Positions 49,691 to 58,658 of a stretch of DNA of 64,000 nucleotides are shown piece by piece. This DNA comes from Pseudomonadota bacterium (GTDB lineage: Bacteria > Pseudomonadota > Alphaproteobacteria > Sphingomonadales > Sphingomonadaceae): NCBI GenBank assembly GCA_023400405.1, contig JAEXFD010000052.1:1-64000 (forward strand), read 5' to 3'. How positions within the stretch are numbered: the stretch's first letter is position 1; every line of letters starts with the position of its first letter. A program made the translations under genes and the position numbers. The notes beneath the pieces are model-generated. The model was not told where the DNA came from. It was given only the letters and a program-made list of their open reading frames with translations, and did no database searches.

Positions 49691-50215
49691 TCAATGGAGG
49701 GTTGCGGGAAGCGGCGCGTCGCCGTTTCCGAGCAGGGGTTGGAAGATGGCGGAGAGGTCGGGGAGCACGACGACGTCGTCGCCGCGGCGGACGAGTTCGC
49801 GGACATAGTCGCGCCGCCAGCGCATCCCGACCGCGGGCGGCGCTTCGCTGGCGTCGCGCGACAAGGTGGCGACTTCGTGGACCTTGTCGGTGCGCAGGCC
49901 GAACTGGAGCGGCTCGCCCGCCGCATCCAGCTCGATCACGATCACCCGGCTGTCGGCGGTCGCGGCCGCCTCGCCCAGGCCGAAGGCGCGGCGCAGGTCG
50001 GCGATCGGGATGATCTTGCCGCGAAAATTGACGACCGAGCCGACCAGCGGCGAGGCGCCGGGAACGGGCGTCTCGGGAAGCGGATCGAGGATTTCGCGGA
50101 CCATCGCGGCCTCGAGCGCGAAGGTGTCGGGGCCGAGGTCGAAGGTCACGACCTCGAGCTCGCCGCCCTCGTCCCAGCTGGTGGCAGTATGAAGGCTGGA
50201 TTCGTGCATGGTCAT
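49691..50215 (-). CDS. cheW: Chemotaxis coupling protein CheW (second copy)
   Basis: A 174-residue CheW with LEVVTFDLGPDTFALEAAMV, REILDPLPETPVPGASPLVG, VNFRGKIIPIADLRRAFGLG and VHEVATL. I start at 50215 (MTMHESSLHTA) because this ATG overlaps the cheA stop by four bases; an ATG at 50209 is also possible. It lies directly between cheA and the MCP gene. Confidence 0.94.
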   Translation of the reverse strand: MTMHESSLHTATSWDEGGELEVVTFDLGPDTFALEAAMVREILDPLPETPVPGASPLVGSVVNFRGKIIPIADLRRAFGLGEAAATADSRVIVIELDAAGEPLQFGLRTDKVHEVATLSRDASEAPPAVGMRWRRDYVRELVRRGDDVVVLPDLSAIFQPLLGNGDAPLPATLH

Positions 50216-52179
50216 GCCACGGCGCAGAGCCGTGCCTCCTGTTGTTCGCCGAGCATCACGAGCTGGGCGACGTCGAGGATCAGGGCGACGCCGCCGTCCC
50301 CCAGGATCGTCGCGCCGGCAAAGGTCGCGACGCCGCGGTGGAGCGGCGACATCGACTTGATCACGGTCTGGTGGCTGCCGATGATCTGATCGACGACGAG
50401 CCCGACACGCTCGCCGCCGGTGGCGACGACGACGATCTTCTGGTGCGGATCGGGCTTCGTCCCCGTCTCGAACAGCTCGCGCAGGCGCAGGAAGGGCACC
50501 AGCCGCTCGCGCAGCGTGATGAAGCTGCGGCCGCGCGAGCGCAGATCGTCCTCGAGGCCGAGTTCGAGGCACTCCTCGACGGCGAAGAGCGGGATCACGA
50601 AGCGCGACTGGCCGACCCGGACGAGCAGCCCGTCGATGATCGCCAAGGTGAGCGGGATGCGCAGCACCACGATGGAGCCCTGGCCCGGCACCGACTGGAC
50701 TTCGATCGCGCCGCGCAGGCTCTCGATCGTGCGCTTGACGACGTCCATGCCGACGCCGCGTCCCGAAAGGTTGGTGACCTGCGCCGCGGTCGAGAAGCCC
50801 GGCGCGAAGATCATCTGGAGCAATTCCGGGTCGCTGAGCGGCTGGCCCGGCTGGATCAGGCCCTGCGCCTCGGCCTTGGCGCGGACGCGCTCGCGGTCGA
50901 TGCCGCGGCCATCGTCGCGGATGGTGATCACCACTTCGCCGCCGGCCTGGTGCGCCGACAGGCGCACCTCGCCGGCCTCGGGCTTGCCAGCCGCGACGCG
51001 GTCGGCCTGCGCTTCCAGGCCATGGTCGCAGGCATTGCGGATCAAATGGATCACGGGATCGGCGAGCCGCTCAACGACGGTCTTGTCGACTTCGGTCGCC
51101 TCGCCTTCTGTCACGAATTCGATGGTCTTGCCGGTTTCGCGCGCGAGATCGTGGACGAGCCGCCGGAAGCGGCCGAAGAGCTGCGCGACCGGCACCATCC
51201 GCAGCACCATCATCGTGTCGCGCAATTCGCCCGCGAGCCGCTCGATTTCCTCGGAGATCGAACGCAGCGCAACGTCGCCGCGGCCGCCATGGGCAAGCTG
51301 GGAAAGGCGGCTCTGCACGATCACCAGCTCGCCGACCCGGTCCATCAACTCGTCGAGCCGCTCGGCGGGAACGCGCAGGCTTTCGCTGGCCTTGGTCGCC
51401 CGGGCCGATATCGGCGCGGGGGAAGCAGGTTCGGCGGGCGCAGGCGCGGCGGTTTCGATCGGCGTGCGCGCTGCCGGCGCCGCTTCCCTTGCGGCAATCG
51501 CCTCGATGCGCAGCTCCATGTCGTCCATCACGAAGATGAACACATCCTCGATCGCCTCGCGCGTGACGCTGCCGGGAAGCTCGAGGCTCCAGCCAATATG
51601 GCATTCGACCGGGTTGAGCTCGGCTAAAGGCGGCACAGCGTCGGTACAGGCGACGAGGCGGCGCGCGCCGAGTTCGACGAGTTCGTCGATCAGCATCAGC
51701 GGATTGGTGCCGTTGGCCATCGCATCGGGGGGCAAGCGGAAAAAGACGCGCCAGCCCGATGCGGCGTCTTCAGCGGGAGCGGCCGCCGTGGGGGTGCCGC
51801 CGCTTTCGATCGCGCGCTGGAGATCGGTGAGGATGGCATCGCCGGCCGCCTGGAGCGCCTCGGGCGCTGCTTCGCCGGCGATCAGCGCGCGCATATGGTC
51901 CTTGGCGGCGAGGATCACCGCGACCAGTTCCTCGCTCGCCGGGGCCAGGCCCTTGCGCACGCGGTCGAACGCGGTCTCGCAATGGTGCGTGAAGCCGGCG
52001 AGCGCGTCGAAGCCGAACATCGCCCCAGAGCCCTTGAGCGTATGCAGGCCGCGGAACACGGCATCGACCAGCGCCTTGTCGTCGAGGCGGTGGCCGAGAT
52101 CGAGCAGGCCCTGCTCGATCTGCTCGAGCAGCTCCTCCGCCTCGATCCGGAACACCGCAACGGGATCGGACGCCGTCAT
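50212..52179 (-). CDS. cheA: Chemotaxis histidine kinase CheA
   Basis: CheA phosphorylates CheY and CheB. The 655-residue protein has the P1 domain with phospho-His46 (RGLHTLKGSGAMFGF), a linker/P2-like region and dimerisation helices (LDELMDRVGELVIVQSRLSQ). The kinase domain has VIHLIRNACDHGLE, IRDDGRGID and SGRGVGMDVVKRTIE, and a CheW-like P5 domain ends the protein. The start at 52179 overlaps the cheY stop by four bases. Confidence 0.98.
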   Translation of the reverse strand: MTASDPVAVFRIEAEELLEQIEQGLLDLGHRLDDKALVDAVFRGLHTLKGSGAMFGFDALAGFTHHCETAFDRVRKGLAPASEELVAVILAAKDHMRALIAGEAAPEALQAAGDAILTDLQRAIESGGTPTAAAPAEDAASGWRVFFRLPPDAMANGTNPLMLIDELVELGARRLVACTDAVPPLAELNPVECHIGWSLELPGSVTREAIEDVFIFVMDDMELRIEAIAAREAAPAARTPIETAAPAPAEPASPAPISARATKASESLRVPAERLDELMDRVGELVIVQSRLSQLAHGGRGDVALRSISEEIERLAGELRDTMMVLRMVPVAQLFGRFRRLVHDLARETGKTIEFVTEGEATEVDKTVVERLADPVIHLIRNACDHGLEAQADRVAAGKPEAGEVRLSAHQAGGEVVITIRDDGRGIDRERVRAKAEAQGLIQPGQPLSDPELLQMIFAPGFSTAAQVTNLSGRGVGMDVVKRTIESLRGAIEVQSVPGQGSIVVLRIPLTLAIIDGLLVRVGQSRFVIPLFAVEECLELGLEDDLRSRGRSFITLRERLVPFLRLRELFETGTKPDPHQKIVVVATGGERVGLVVDQIIGSHQTVIKSMSPLHRGVATFAGATILGDGGVALILDVAQLVMLGEQQEARLCAVA

Positions 52180-52544
52180 CGGCCGAGCACCTTGCGCGCC
52201 ACCTTGACGAGCTGCTCGGCGACGAACGGCTTGACCAGCCAGCCGGTCGCGCCGGCGGACTTTGCCTGCGCCTTCATCGCATCGTCGCTCTCGGTGGTGA
52301 GGAAAAGGATCGGCGTGCCGCACTGCGCGGGGTTCTTGCGCAGCTCGCGAATCATCGTCAGCCCATCCATGTTGGGCATGTTGAGATCGGTGATGATCAG
52401 GTCGAACCGGGCGGCACTGGCCTTGGCGAGTCCATCGGCGCCGTCGTTCGCCTCGGTGACGCTATAGCCGGCGCCAGCGAGTGCGATTCGGATCGCCATG
52501 CGCAGGCTTGGCGAATCATCGACCGTGAGAATCGAAGCAGTCAT
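52176..52544 (-). CDS. cheY: Chemotaxis response regulator CheY
   Basis: A single receiver domain of 122 residues: LTVDDSPSLRMAI (Asp9, Asp10), phospho-Asp53 in FDLIITDLNMPNMDG, Thr83/84 in LFLTTESDD and Lys105 in WLVKPF. It should relay CheA output to FliM. I start at MTASILTVDD, which overlaps the preceding stop by four bases; a longer open frame upstream overlaps the STAS gene fully and is rejected. Confidence 0.96.
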   Translation of the reverse strand: MTASILTVDDSPSLRMAIRIALAGAGYSVTEANDGADGLAKASAARFDLIITDLNMPNMDGLTMIRELRKNPAQCGTPILFLTTESDDAMKAQAKSAGATGWLVKPFVAEQLVKVARKVLGR

Positions 52545-52852
52545 TGCGGCAGCTCTCCGTGAAACCAGAATTGGATGTCTTGCTGAGTGAGCTCGGTGAG
52601 AAAGCCGGCGCGATCGAGGAGCGCGGTGACCGGCGCCGGTGCGGGCGCGAGAAGCGCAAGCGTGCGGCCGTCGCGCGCGCACTGTTCGCGCGCCGCGCAA
52701 ACCATCTGGACGAAACTGAGATCGACCTCGGACAAGGCGTCGAGATCGAGCATGACATCCCCGCTTGATTCGAACGCGGCAAGCAGATCGTGCTTAAACT
52801 CCGCTGCTGAGCGCACTGTTACTGAATTCGAAGCGACGACGTTCCGTGACAT
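52541..52852 (-). CDS. STAS-domain protein, first gene of the che operon
   Basis: The 103-residue protein looks like a single STAS (anti-sigma-factor antagonist) domain: VMLDLDALSEVDLSFVQMV, then ARDGRTLALLAPAPAPVTAL and LDRAGFLTEL. The Asp-x-Ser around DLSFV matches the usual phosphorylatable Ser region. STAS proteins at this position in alphaproteobacterial che operons have been seen, sometimes labelled CheX-like, but the role is not clear. It has AGGGGGA upstream and a sigma-28-like promoter. Confidence 0.85.
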   Translation of the reverse strand: MSRNVVASNSVTVRSAAEFKHDLLAAFESSGDVMLDLDALSEVDLSFVQMVCAAREQCARDGRTLALLAPAPAPVTALLDRAGFLTELTQQDIQFWFHGELPQ

Positions 52853-53180
52853 GAGAGTCCCCCTTGGCCCACGGCCGCGCGTTTATTTCGCGACCGGCAA
52901 GCGCCACTGAACATTTTAGGCGGGACTCCGGCCAACCGTGTTAACCGTGTGTCGAAATACGGCAATTTACGTACTAAGGTGGAGTTAATATGCGCGTTAT
53001 TGAAGATAATGACCGCTTGTTGCTCGACTAATAAGCGACATGTGTACCATCAGGTCGCTGCTTGACGCGTCCGATCCTGCGAGGACCGTCCAATCGAATC
53101 GCGCGTCTGAACTGGAGTTCGGCCCGCTTCTTGACGCGGGCTGAGAGCACGCCGGCGATCGGCGGTTTGGCGGCTTTGCC
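52853..53180. other. Intergenic region upstream of the che operon
   Basis: These 328 bases hold no convincing gene. The part next to the STAS gene carries the sigma-28-like promoter. A less GC-rich stretch at about 52920-53030 contains the dyad TACGGCAATTTACGTA (52958-52973) and a TTAAC. I saw no clear terminator for the AraC gene that ends at 53181. Confidence 0.6.
52891..52918 (-). promoter_or_regulatory. Candidate sigma-28 promoter of the che operon
   Basis: On the minus strand TAAAATGT (52918-52911), a 12-base spacer and GCCGGTCG (52898-52891) give 6/8 and 5/8 matches to the sigma-28 boxes. Transcription would start about 32 bases before the STAS gene. The spacer is one base longer than in the flgM and fliD promoters. 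Confidence 0.45.
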
Positions 53181-53936
53181 CTATCGCAGAGATCGGCGGG
53201 GGGAGGCGCCGAGGGTGCGCGTGAACATCGCCGTGAACGCGGTTGGGCTGCCATAGCCCACTTCCAGGCTCGCCTGGGTTATCGAGGAACCCGTCGCAAC
53301 CATCGTCGATGCCTTGATGAGCCGGATCTGCCGCTGCCATGCGGCGAGGCTGATGCCGGTTTCCTGCCTGAAGCGACGAGTCAGCGTTCGCCGGCTCATC
53401 GCGGCGAGGCTCGCCCACGCGTCGAGGTCCCGGGGATCGCCGGGGTCAAGCAGGATTGCCTCGCAGATCCGCGTCAGCCGAGGGTCGGAAGGCATGGAGA
53501 TCGCGCACGCCGCGTCGGGCGACCGATCGATCTCATCGATCATAAGGGCAACGATCCGCGCCTCGCGATCGCCTCCGCCGCAAGAGCGCGGGAGGTCGGC
53601 GGCTTCCTGGATCAGCGCGTTCAGAGGATCCGAAACCTCGAACGCGCGACACATGCGAGGTCGGGCATCCGCGGCTTGCGGCAAATAGACGATCTGGAGG
53701 GAGACTTGGCTTCGGCAGGAAACTTCATGCCGGGTTCCCGCAGGAAGCCACAGCGCGCGCTTCGGCGATAGGAGGAAATTGGCCTGGAGTGTTCGCACCG
53801 ACATCAGTCCCGCCGAGCCATGCAGGATCTGGACGTGATCATGGCTATGCATCGGGTCCACATATCCTGCGGGATAGGCGTCTCTCGAGCCGAGGCCTGA
53901 GGGATCGGCCCAAATGCGATCGGAGCGCTGGATCAT
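53181..53936 (-). CDS. AraC-family transcriptional regulator
   Basis: The 251-residue protein has an N-terminal cupin-like sensor (GYVDPMHSHDHVQILHGSAG, ALWLPAGTRHEVSC) and a C-terminal AraC DNA-binding domain (DAWASLAAMSRRTLTRRFRQ, ITQASLEVGYGSPTAFTAMF, LGASPRRSLR). It is divergent from the esterase gene and probably controls the esterase-PaiB-TonB group (inference). The ligand is unknown. Confidence 0.92.
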   Translation of the reverse strand: MIQRSDRIWADPSGLGSRDAYPAGYVDPMHSHDHVQILHGSAGLMSVRTLQANFLLSPKRALWLPAGTRHEVSCRSQVSLQIVYLPQAADARPRMCRAFEVSDPLNALIQEAADLPRSCGGGDREARIVALMIDEIDRSPDAACAISMPSDPRLTRICEAILLDPGDPRDLDAWASLAAMSRRTLTRRFRQETGISLAAWQRQIRLIKASTMVATGSSITQASLEVGYGSPTAFTAMFTRTLGASPRRSLR

Positions 53937-54069
53937 GATGTTCCCCCCTGACGCGCGCAGGGTTGGAGGCGGCCGGTCGCCATATGCGCGCCTCTCGGGC
54001 CGCAGCGCGAGATATCCCTGCCAGGCCTCGATTGGCCCGATCTCGAAGGCAAGGCGGGCGGTGAAAGAC

Positions 54070-54075
54070 TATAAT
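54070..54075 (+). promoter_or_regulatory. Possible -10 box of the esterase gene
   Basis: TATAAT lies 29 bases before the esterase ATG, with a plausible start near 54082 ahead of the GAGGAGG ribosome site (54091-54097). No good -35 box was seen, which would fit an activator-dependent promoter next to the divergent AraC gene. Confidence 0.4.
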
Positions 54076-54103
54076 CCCCGCGCGCGATTGAGAGGAGGAC
54101 GGC

Positions 54104-55069
54104 ATGTCTGAAGGGGGAGCGACGGCGGGAGATCGGGTCGATCCCGATATCCGCCGCTTCGTCGAGGCAGTTATCGCGGCCTATGCCGCCCATGCCACCG
54201 AAGGGCGGGCGAGCCTCGACGCGCGAAGGGCCGTTGCCGAGCGCGTCCGCCAGCCTTGGCGCGAAGGCGGCCCGGCGATGGCTGCGACGATCGAGACGGC
54301 GCTGGACGGCCTGCGACTGCGCGTCCACCGGCCAACCGAGGCCAGTGCCTTGTCCGCCATGCTGTACATCCATGGCGGCGGCTGGACGCTGTTCAGCATC
54401 GACACCCATGACCGCCTGATGCGCGAATACGCCGCGCGGGCGGGGATCGTGGTGGTCGGCTTGGATTATCGCCTGGCGCCCGAACAACCGTTCCCCGCGG
54501 CGCTCGACGATTGCCTCGCGGCGCTCGCCTGGATGCGCGAACAGGCCGCTTCGCTCGGCATCGACCCTGGTCGGTTGCTGGTCGGCGGCGATTCCGCTGG
54601 GGCGAACCTGGCTGTCGCATTGTGCCTGGCATTGCGCGACCGGGGTGCGGCGCTGCCGGCGGGGATGCTGCTCAACTATGGCGCCTTCTCGCCCGAACAC
54701 CTGCCGAGCTACGAACGCTATGGTGGCCCCGGCTTCATGCTCGAGCCCGGCGAGATGGACCAGTTCTGGCACGATTATGCCGGCGATCCCGCGCGGCTTG
54801 CCGACCCCTATGTCGTGCCGCTGCTGGCCGACTTGCACGGCTTGCCGAGTGCCTTCCTCGCCATAGCGGAATGCGACATCCTGGCCGATAGCAACCACGC
54901 CTTCGCCGCGCGGCTGGGCGAAGCCGGGGTGCCGGTGCAGAGCGTCACCTATCGCGGGGCGACGCACAGTTTTCTCGAAGCGGTGTCGATCTCGTCGCTT
55001 GCGAACCGCGCGCTGGCCGAGCAGGCGCTGTGGATCCGCCGGACCTTGGGATTGGGAGACGAAGCATGA
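54104..55069 (+). CDS. Alpha/beta hydrolase, HSL-type esterase
   Basis: A 321-residue carboxylesterase of the hormone-sensitive-lipase family. The oxyanion-hole motif is HGGG (90-93). The nucleophile is Ser164 in GGDSAGAN. Likely acid and base are Asp258 (ECDIL) and His288 (GATHSF). There is no signal peptide, so it is cytoplasmic. The start has a strong GAGGAGG. It overlaps the PaiB-like gene by four bases. The substrate is unknown, probably a short-chain or aromatic ester. Confidence 0.93.
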   Translation: MSEGGATAGDRVDPDIRRFVEAVIAAYAAHATEGRASLDARRAVAERVRQPWREGGPAMAATIETALDGLRLRVHRPTEASALSAMLYIHGGGWTLFSIDTHDRLMREYAARAGIVVVGLDYRLAPEQPFPAALDDCLAALAWMREQAASLGIDPGRLLVGGDSAGANLAVALCLALRDRGAALPAGMLLNYGAFSPEHLPSYERYGGPGFMLEPGEMDQFWHDYAGDPARLADPYVVPLLADLHGLPSAFLAIAECDILADSNHAFAARLGEAGVPVQSVTYRGATHSFLEAVSISSLANRALAEQALWIRRTLGLGDEA

Positions 55070-55644
55070 ACCCGCTGTTCGAACCGCGCCATCCGGCGCT
55101 GATCCGCCGGCTGATCAACGAATATCCGCTGGCGATGCTCGTCTCGCCCAGGCTCCATGTCAGCCCCCTGCCGCTGCTCGCCGAGCCGGACGCGGAGGGG
55201 GAAGTGAAAGCGCTGTTCGGCCACTGCGCCCGCAGCAATTCGCTGGTCGCCGATTTCGCCGAGGATCGGCGCGGGCTGGCGATCTTCAGCGGGCCGCAAG
55301 GCTATATCTCTCCCTCGCTGGTCTCCAAGCCGGATTGGGGGCCGACCTGGAACCACGCGTCGCTGCGCTTTCACGTCGAAGTCGAGTTCGTGCCCGACGA
55401 GACGCAGCGCTCGGTCGAGCAGCTTGCCGAAAAGCTGGAAGGCGATCGCTGGTCGCTCGCGCGGCTCGGTGCCCGGGCGGAGGGCATGATGGCGGGCATC
55501 ATCGCCTTTCGCGCCTGGGTCACCGGTACCGATCACGTCCTCAAGCTCGGCCAGGACGAGAGCGATCAGTCGCATGCGGAGATCGTCGCGGCGCATCCCG
55601 ATCGCACGTTGGCCGACTGGATGATCGCCACGCGCCAGCGCTGA
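55066..55644 (+). CDS. FMN-binding negative regulator family protein (PaiB-like)
   Basis: The 192-residue protein matches the PaiB/FMN-binding split-barrel family: FEPRHPALIRRLINEYPLAM, FGHCARSN, FSGPQGYISPSL, VPTWNHASLRFHV-like (read: GPTWNHASLRFHVEVEF) and the MMAGIIAFRAWV region. Members bind flavin and are linked to sporulation or stress control in Bacillus; the role here is unknown. The start at 55066 overlaps the esterase stop, so the two are coupled. Confidence 0.9.
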   Translation: MNPLFEPRHPALIRRLINEYPLAMLVSPRLHVSPLPLLAEPDAEGEVKALFGHCARSNSLVADFAEDRRGLAIFSGPQGYISPSLVSKPDWGPTWNHASLRFHVEVEFVPDETQRSVEQLAEKLEGDRWSLARLGARAEGMMAGIIAFRAWVTGTDHVLKLGQDESDQSHAEIVAAHPDRTLADWMIATRQR

Positions 55645-55673
55645 GGGGCGTCTCCCCACCGGAGAGACGCCCC
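55645..55673. terminator. Two-way terminator hairpin
   Basis: GGGGCGTCTC (55645-55654) and GAGACGCCCC (55664-55673) form a perfect 10-bp stem with a 9-base loop. It starts right after the PaiB-like stop and ends five bases before the convergent TonB receptor stop. There is no T-run; termination is inferred. Confidence 0.65.
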
Positions 55674-55678
55674 GCGCT

Positions 55679-57913
55679 TCAGTTGAGCCGCAGGCGCAGC
55701 GTCGCGCCCACCGTCCGCGGCCGGACGACCGATCCCGCGAACGAGAAGGGCGCGTTCAGGATGCCATATTGATCGAACAGGTTCTTGGCGAAGATGCCGA
55801 CTTCGGCCTTGTCGGCAACGGTGATCCCCGCATTCAGGTCGACGATGTTGAAATCACCCTTTTCCAGCGTCGCGCCGAAAGCCACCGGGGCGCTCGACAG
55901 ATAGCGGTGCGCGATGCCGATACGCGGCTTGAGCTTGTGGTCGGGGAAGCTCAGGTCGAGCGTGTTCGAGATCGTCCAGTCCGATGCGCCCGGCAGCTGG
56001 GTGCCCTTGGCATAGCCGCCGCCCGGTGCCGAATTGTCGGGCAGCAGGCTCGATAGACGCGCGTCGTTATACGAAACGTTCGAGGCGAAGGTGAGGTTGC
56101 GCATCGGGCGCATCGTCAGGCTGAATTCGACGCCGTCGATGTCCGCCCCGCCGCCATTGACGGTATAGGCGCGGAAGGTGACCGGCGTGAACAGGCGCGC
56201 CTGGATGTTGTTCCAATCGACATGATAGGCGGTCACGTCGAGCGTGAGCGCGCCGCCGACTAGGTCGATTCGGGTGCCGACTTCATAATTCTGCGTCGTA
56301 TCGCCGTTGAAGGTCAGCGGCAGGCCGGGGGTGGCCAGCGAGAAGACGTTGACGCCGCCGATGCGGAAGCCCTCCGAATAGAGCGCATAGAGGCGGATAT
56401 TGTCGGTCGGCTTGAAGGCGAGGGAGGCCTTGGGGATGAAGTCCGACTTCTTCTGCTCGGCCGGCGCATAGTCGAACGGCGCGATCAGATTGGCGTTGGG
56501 CAGATATTGCAGCCGCGGCCGCGTCTCATATTGGAAATAGCGCCCGCCCAGCGTGAGCGTCAGCCGGGGCACGATGTCGAATTCAGCCTCGCCGAACACA
56601 GCCTTTTCGGTGACGCGGCTGCTGCTTACCGTGCGCTCGGCGAGGTCGCCGGGGGCGAGAGTCGCGCCGGATTGGCCGCCGAAAAGGCCCGGATTGGCGT
56701 TGATATAGGCACCGATCCCCTCGATGAAGGTTGCATCGGTGCTGTTCGAGCGCATCCGGGTGTAGTTGGCCCCGATCAGCCAGCGGAAGCGGCCCTTGTC
56801 GGACGATGTGAGCCTCAGCTCGGCATAGTCCGTCTTGGACTTGCCGAAGCTGCTCGCCAGCGAGGGCGTGTTGGTGCGCGGATCATTGCCGCCGAACACC
56901 GAATTGTCGAAGGCCAGGTCGGCCTTCTTCTCGGTATAGCTGCCGACCGCGGTCAGCGTCGCGAAGCCCAGCTCCTGTTCGAGCCGGAGGCTGTGCAGCA
57001 TGAACTGGGTGTGCTGATATTCGGCGACGTTGGTCGCGCGGTCGAAGGTCTTGGGCGGGCCGAACAGCACATAGGTCTGATCGTCCAGGTCATATTCCTG
57101 GTACATGCTGAGCGCGGAGATGCGCGTTCCCGCTGTCGGCGTGAACACGATCGATCCGCGCAGGCCGCGGACCCTCAGGTCGTTGCTGCCCTTCCTGCCA
57201 AGCAGCGTGTTGTCGAGATAACCCGCGTCCACGCGCTGGAGCGCCACGACGCGCACCGCCAGCTTGTCCTCGACGATCGGCACGTTGACCATCGCCTTGG
57301 CCGCATAGCCGAGCTGGCCGTCGGCGTACTTGGTCGTCGAGACCATGCCCTCGGCGCCGGCATCGAACTTCGTGGTGTCGGCTTCGTTGACGACATAGTC
57401 GATCGCACCGCCCAGCGAGGACGAGCCGAACAGCGTGCCCTGCGGCCCGCGCAGCACTTCGACGCGATTGAGATCGAAGCTGTCGACGTCCGGGATCACC
57501 AGCGGAAAGCCGGGCTCGATCAGCGGCAGTTCATTGAGATAATAGCCGGTCGTGGACTGGTTGGCCTCGTGATAGGTGGTCGAAGCGACGCCGCGCATCA
57601 CCACTTCGGAGACGCCGGGCTGATAGTCGTTGAACACGACGCCGGGGACGCGGGTGATGTAATCGGAAAGGCTCTGGGCGTTCAGGCGCTGCAGCGCCGC
57701 CTCGTTCACCGCCGAAACCGAGCCGCTGACGTCGCGAACCGATTGCTCGCGCTTGTTCGCCGTCACGACGATGTCGTCGGAACCCTCGACCACGGGCTGG
57801 CTCGAAGCCGAGACCCCGTCTTGGCCACCGGAGCCGGAAGTCTGGGCAGCCGCCGGGATCGCCAGCAGCAGCGTGCCCGCGAGCGCGGACGTCGCGGAAA
57901 GTCGGTTGATCAT
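55679..57913 (-). CDS. TonB-dependent outer-membrane receptor
   Basis: A 744-residue receptor. I start at MINRLSATSALAGTLLLAIP because GAGGTGGG lies five bases upstream; an ATG at 57928 is also in frame. It has a signal peptide ending PAAAQ, a TonB-box-like DDIVVTANKREQ, the plug domain (SLSDYITRVPGVVFNDYQPG, LRGPQGTLFGSSSLGGAIDY) and a barrel that ends VVRPRTVGATLRLRLN. The form VRDVSGSVSAVNEAALQ is typical of the large sphingomonad receptor group. The neighbouring esterase and AraC gene suggest an ester-containing substrate, which is inference only. Confidence 0.93.
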   Translation of the reverse strand: MINRLSATSALAGTLLLAIPAAAQTSGSGGQDGVSASSQPVVEGSDDIVVTANKREQSVRDVSGSVSAVNEAALQRLNAQSLSDYITRVPGVVFNDYQPGVSEVVMRGVASTTYHEANQSTTGYYLNELPLIEPGFPLVIPDVDSFDLNRVEVLRGPQGTLFGSSSLGGAIDYVVNEADTTKFDAGAEGMVSTTKYADGQLGYAAKAMVNVPIVEDKLAVRVVALQRVDAGYLDNTLLGRKGSNDLRVRGLRGSIVFTPTAGTRISALSMYQEYDLDDQTYVLFGPPKTFDRATNVAEYQHTQFMLHSLRLEQELGFATLTAVGSYTEKKADLAFDNSVFGGNDPRTNTPSLASSFGKSKTDYAELRLTSSDKGRFRWLIGANYTRMRSNSTDATFIEGIGAYINANPGLFGGQSGATLAPGDLAERTVSSSRVTEKAVFGEAEFDIVPRLTLTLGGRYFQYETRPRLQYLPNANLIAPFDYAPAEQKKSDFIPKASLAFKPTDNIRLYALYSEGFRIGGVNVFSLATPGLPLTFNGDTTQNYEVGTRIDLVGGALTLDVTAYHVDWNNIQARLFTPVTFRAYTVNGGGADIDGVEFSLTMRPMRNLTFASNVSYNDARLSSLLPDNSAPGGGYAKGTQLPGASDWTISNTLDLSFPDHKLKPRIGIAHRYLSSAPVAFGATLEKGDFNIVDLNAGITVADKAEVGIFAKNLFDQYGILNAPFSFAGSVVRPRTVGATLRLRLN

Positions 57914-58402
57914 GTCCCACCTCTTCATCTTGGCGCCGGGGGCAGCTGCACCCGTCGCATCGCTCCCTGTTCCTCCGGTCTCGTTCGGCGTGCCCGGTCT
58001 GGTGCCGGTGTCCATCTGACGAGTTACGATGCCGTGGCCGATCTTTTGACGATCGATCCAGCGCCCGAGGGATCCCCGCGGCATTTCGCACGGTCAGGCT
58101 AGAGGCTGCCGGTCGCATGTCCAGCGAGTGCTCGATCCACGTAAGGTACTTTGCAAAAAGGAGAAAACGCCAACCGGCAGCGGCTTTTCCGATCTTCGCC
58201 GGCGATTAGCGCGATTTGTTCGCCCGGACCGTTTCAGTTCCGTGAAATGTTCGCTACCATCGCCGATGTCCACACCTGTCGTTATCCGGCGCCGCCGGGC
58301 TAGGGCGAGGAAGGTTCCCGTGTCGGCCGATCTTGCTTCCAACCGAAACGTTCGGGGCCGCGCCAATCCGGAGTGCGTGCCGGGCGGGCCGCGGCGCGTC
58401 TG
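57914..58402. other. Intergenic region without a supported gene
   Basis: These 489 bases lie between the divergent TonB receptor and the DUF2007 gene. Open frames here have no ribosome site and unlikely composition. A purine-rich AAAAAGGAGAAAAC near 58150 looks like a ribosome site but no start codon follows at the right distance. Promoters for both flanking genes must lie here but were not identified. Confidence 0.6.
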
Positions 58403-58603
58403 ATGGCGCTGGTAGAACTCGGCCGCTTCGATCGGCAGGAGGCCTATATCGTTCAGGGCCGGCTGGAGGACGATGGCATCATGAGCTTCGTCTTCGATGC
58501 CGGGGCCAGCATCGCCGATGGCTCCTATCTGCTGATTCCCGTCCGCGTGATGGTCGATGACGAGGATTTCGCGGCGGCCCGCGCGCTGCTCGATCGCGAC
58601 TGA
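58403..58603 (+). CDS. DUF2007 family protein (putative signal-transducing protein)
   Basis: The 66-residue protein shows the DUF2007 pattern: LVELGRFDRQEAYIVQGRLE, then DGIMSFVFDAGA and VRVMVDDEDFAAARALL. The family has a small alpha-beta fold and no proven function. The start at 58403 is within a longer frame; the chosen ATG gives the family's usual N-terminus. It lies upstream of the carotenoid genes, separated by 55 bases. Confidence 0.8.
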   Translation: MALVELGRFDRQEAYIVQGRLEDDGIMSFVFDAGASIADGSYLLIPVRVMVDDEDFAAARALLDRD

Positions 58604-58658
58604 GCTTTCGCCCCGCATATGGGTGGCATCGCGCGCCGGGCTGGGCTAGGGCCGCGCC

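Noticed and set aside
56507..58102. 531-codon plus-strand frame antisense to the TonB receptor
   Set aside because: The minus-strand receptor is clearly real along its whole length; this frame is its complement.
58128..58403. 91-codon plus-strand frame in the gap after the TonB receptor
   Set aside because: No ribosome site at the right distance, Arg-rich random-looking product, and no similarity to a known family.
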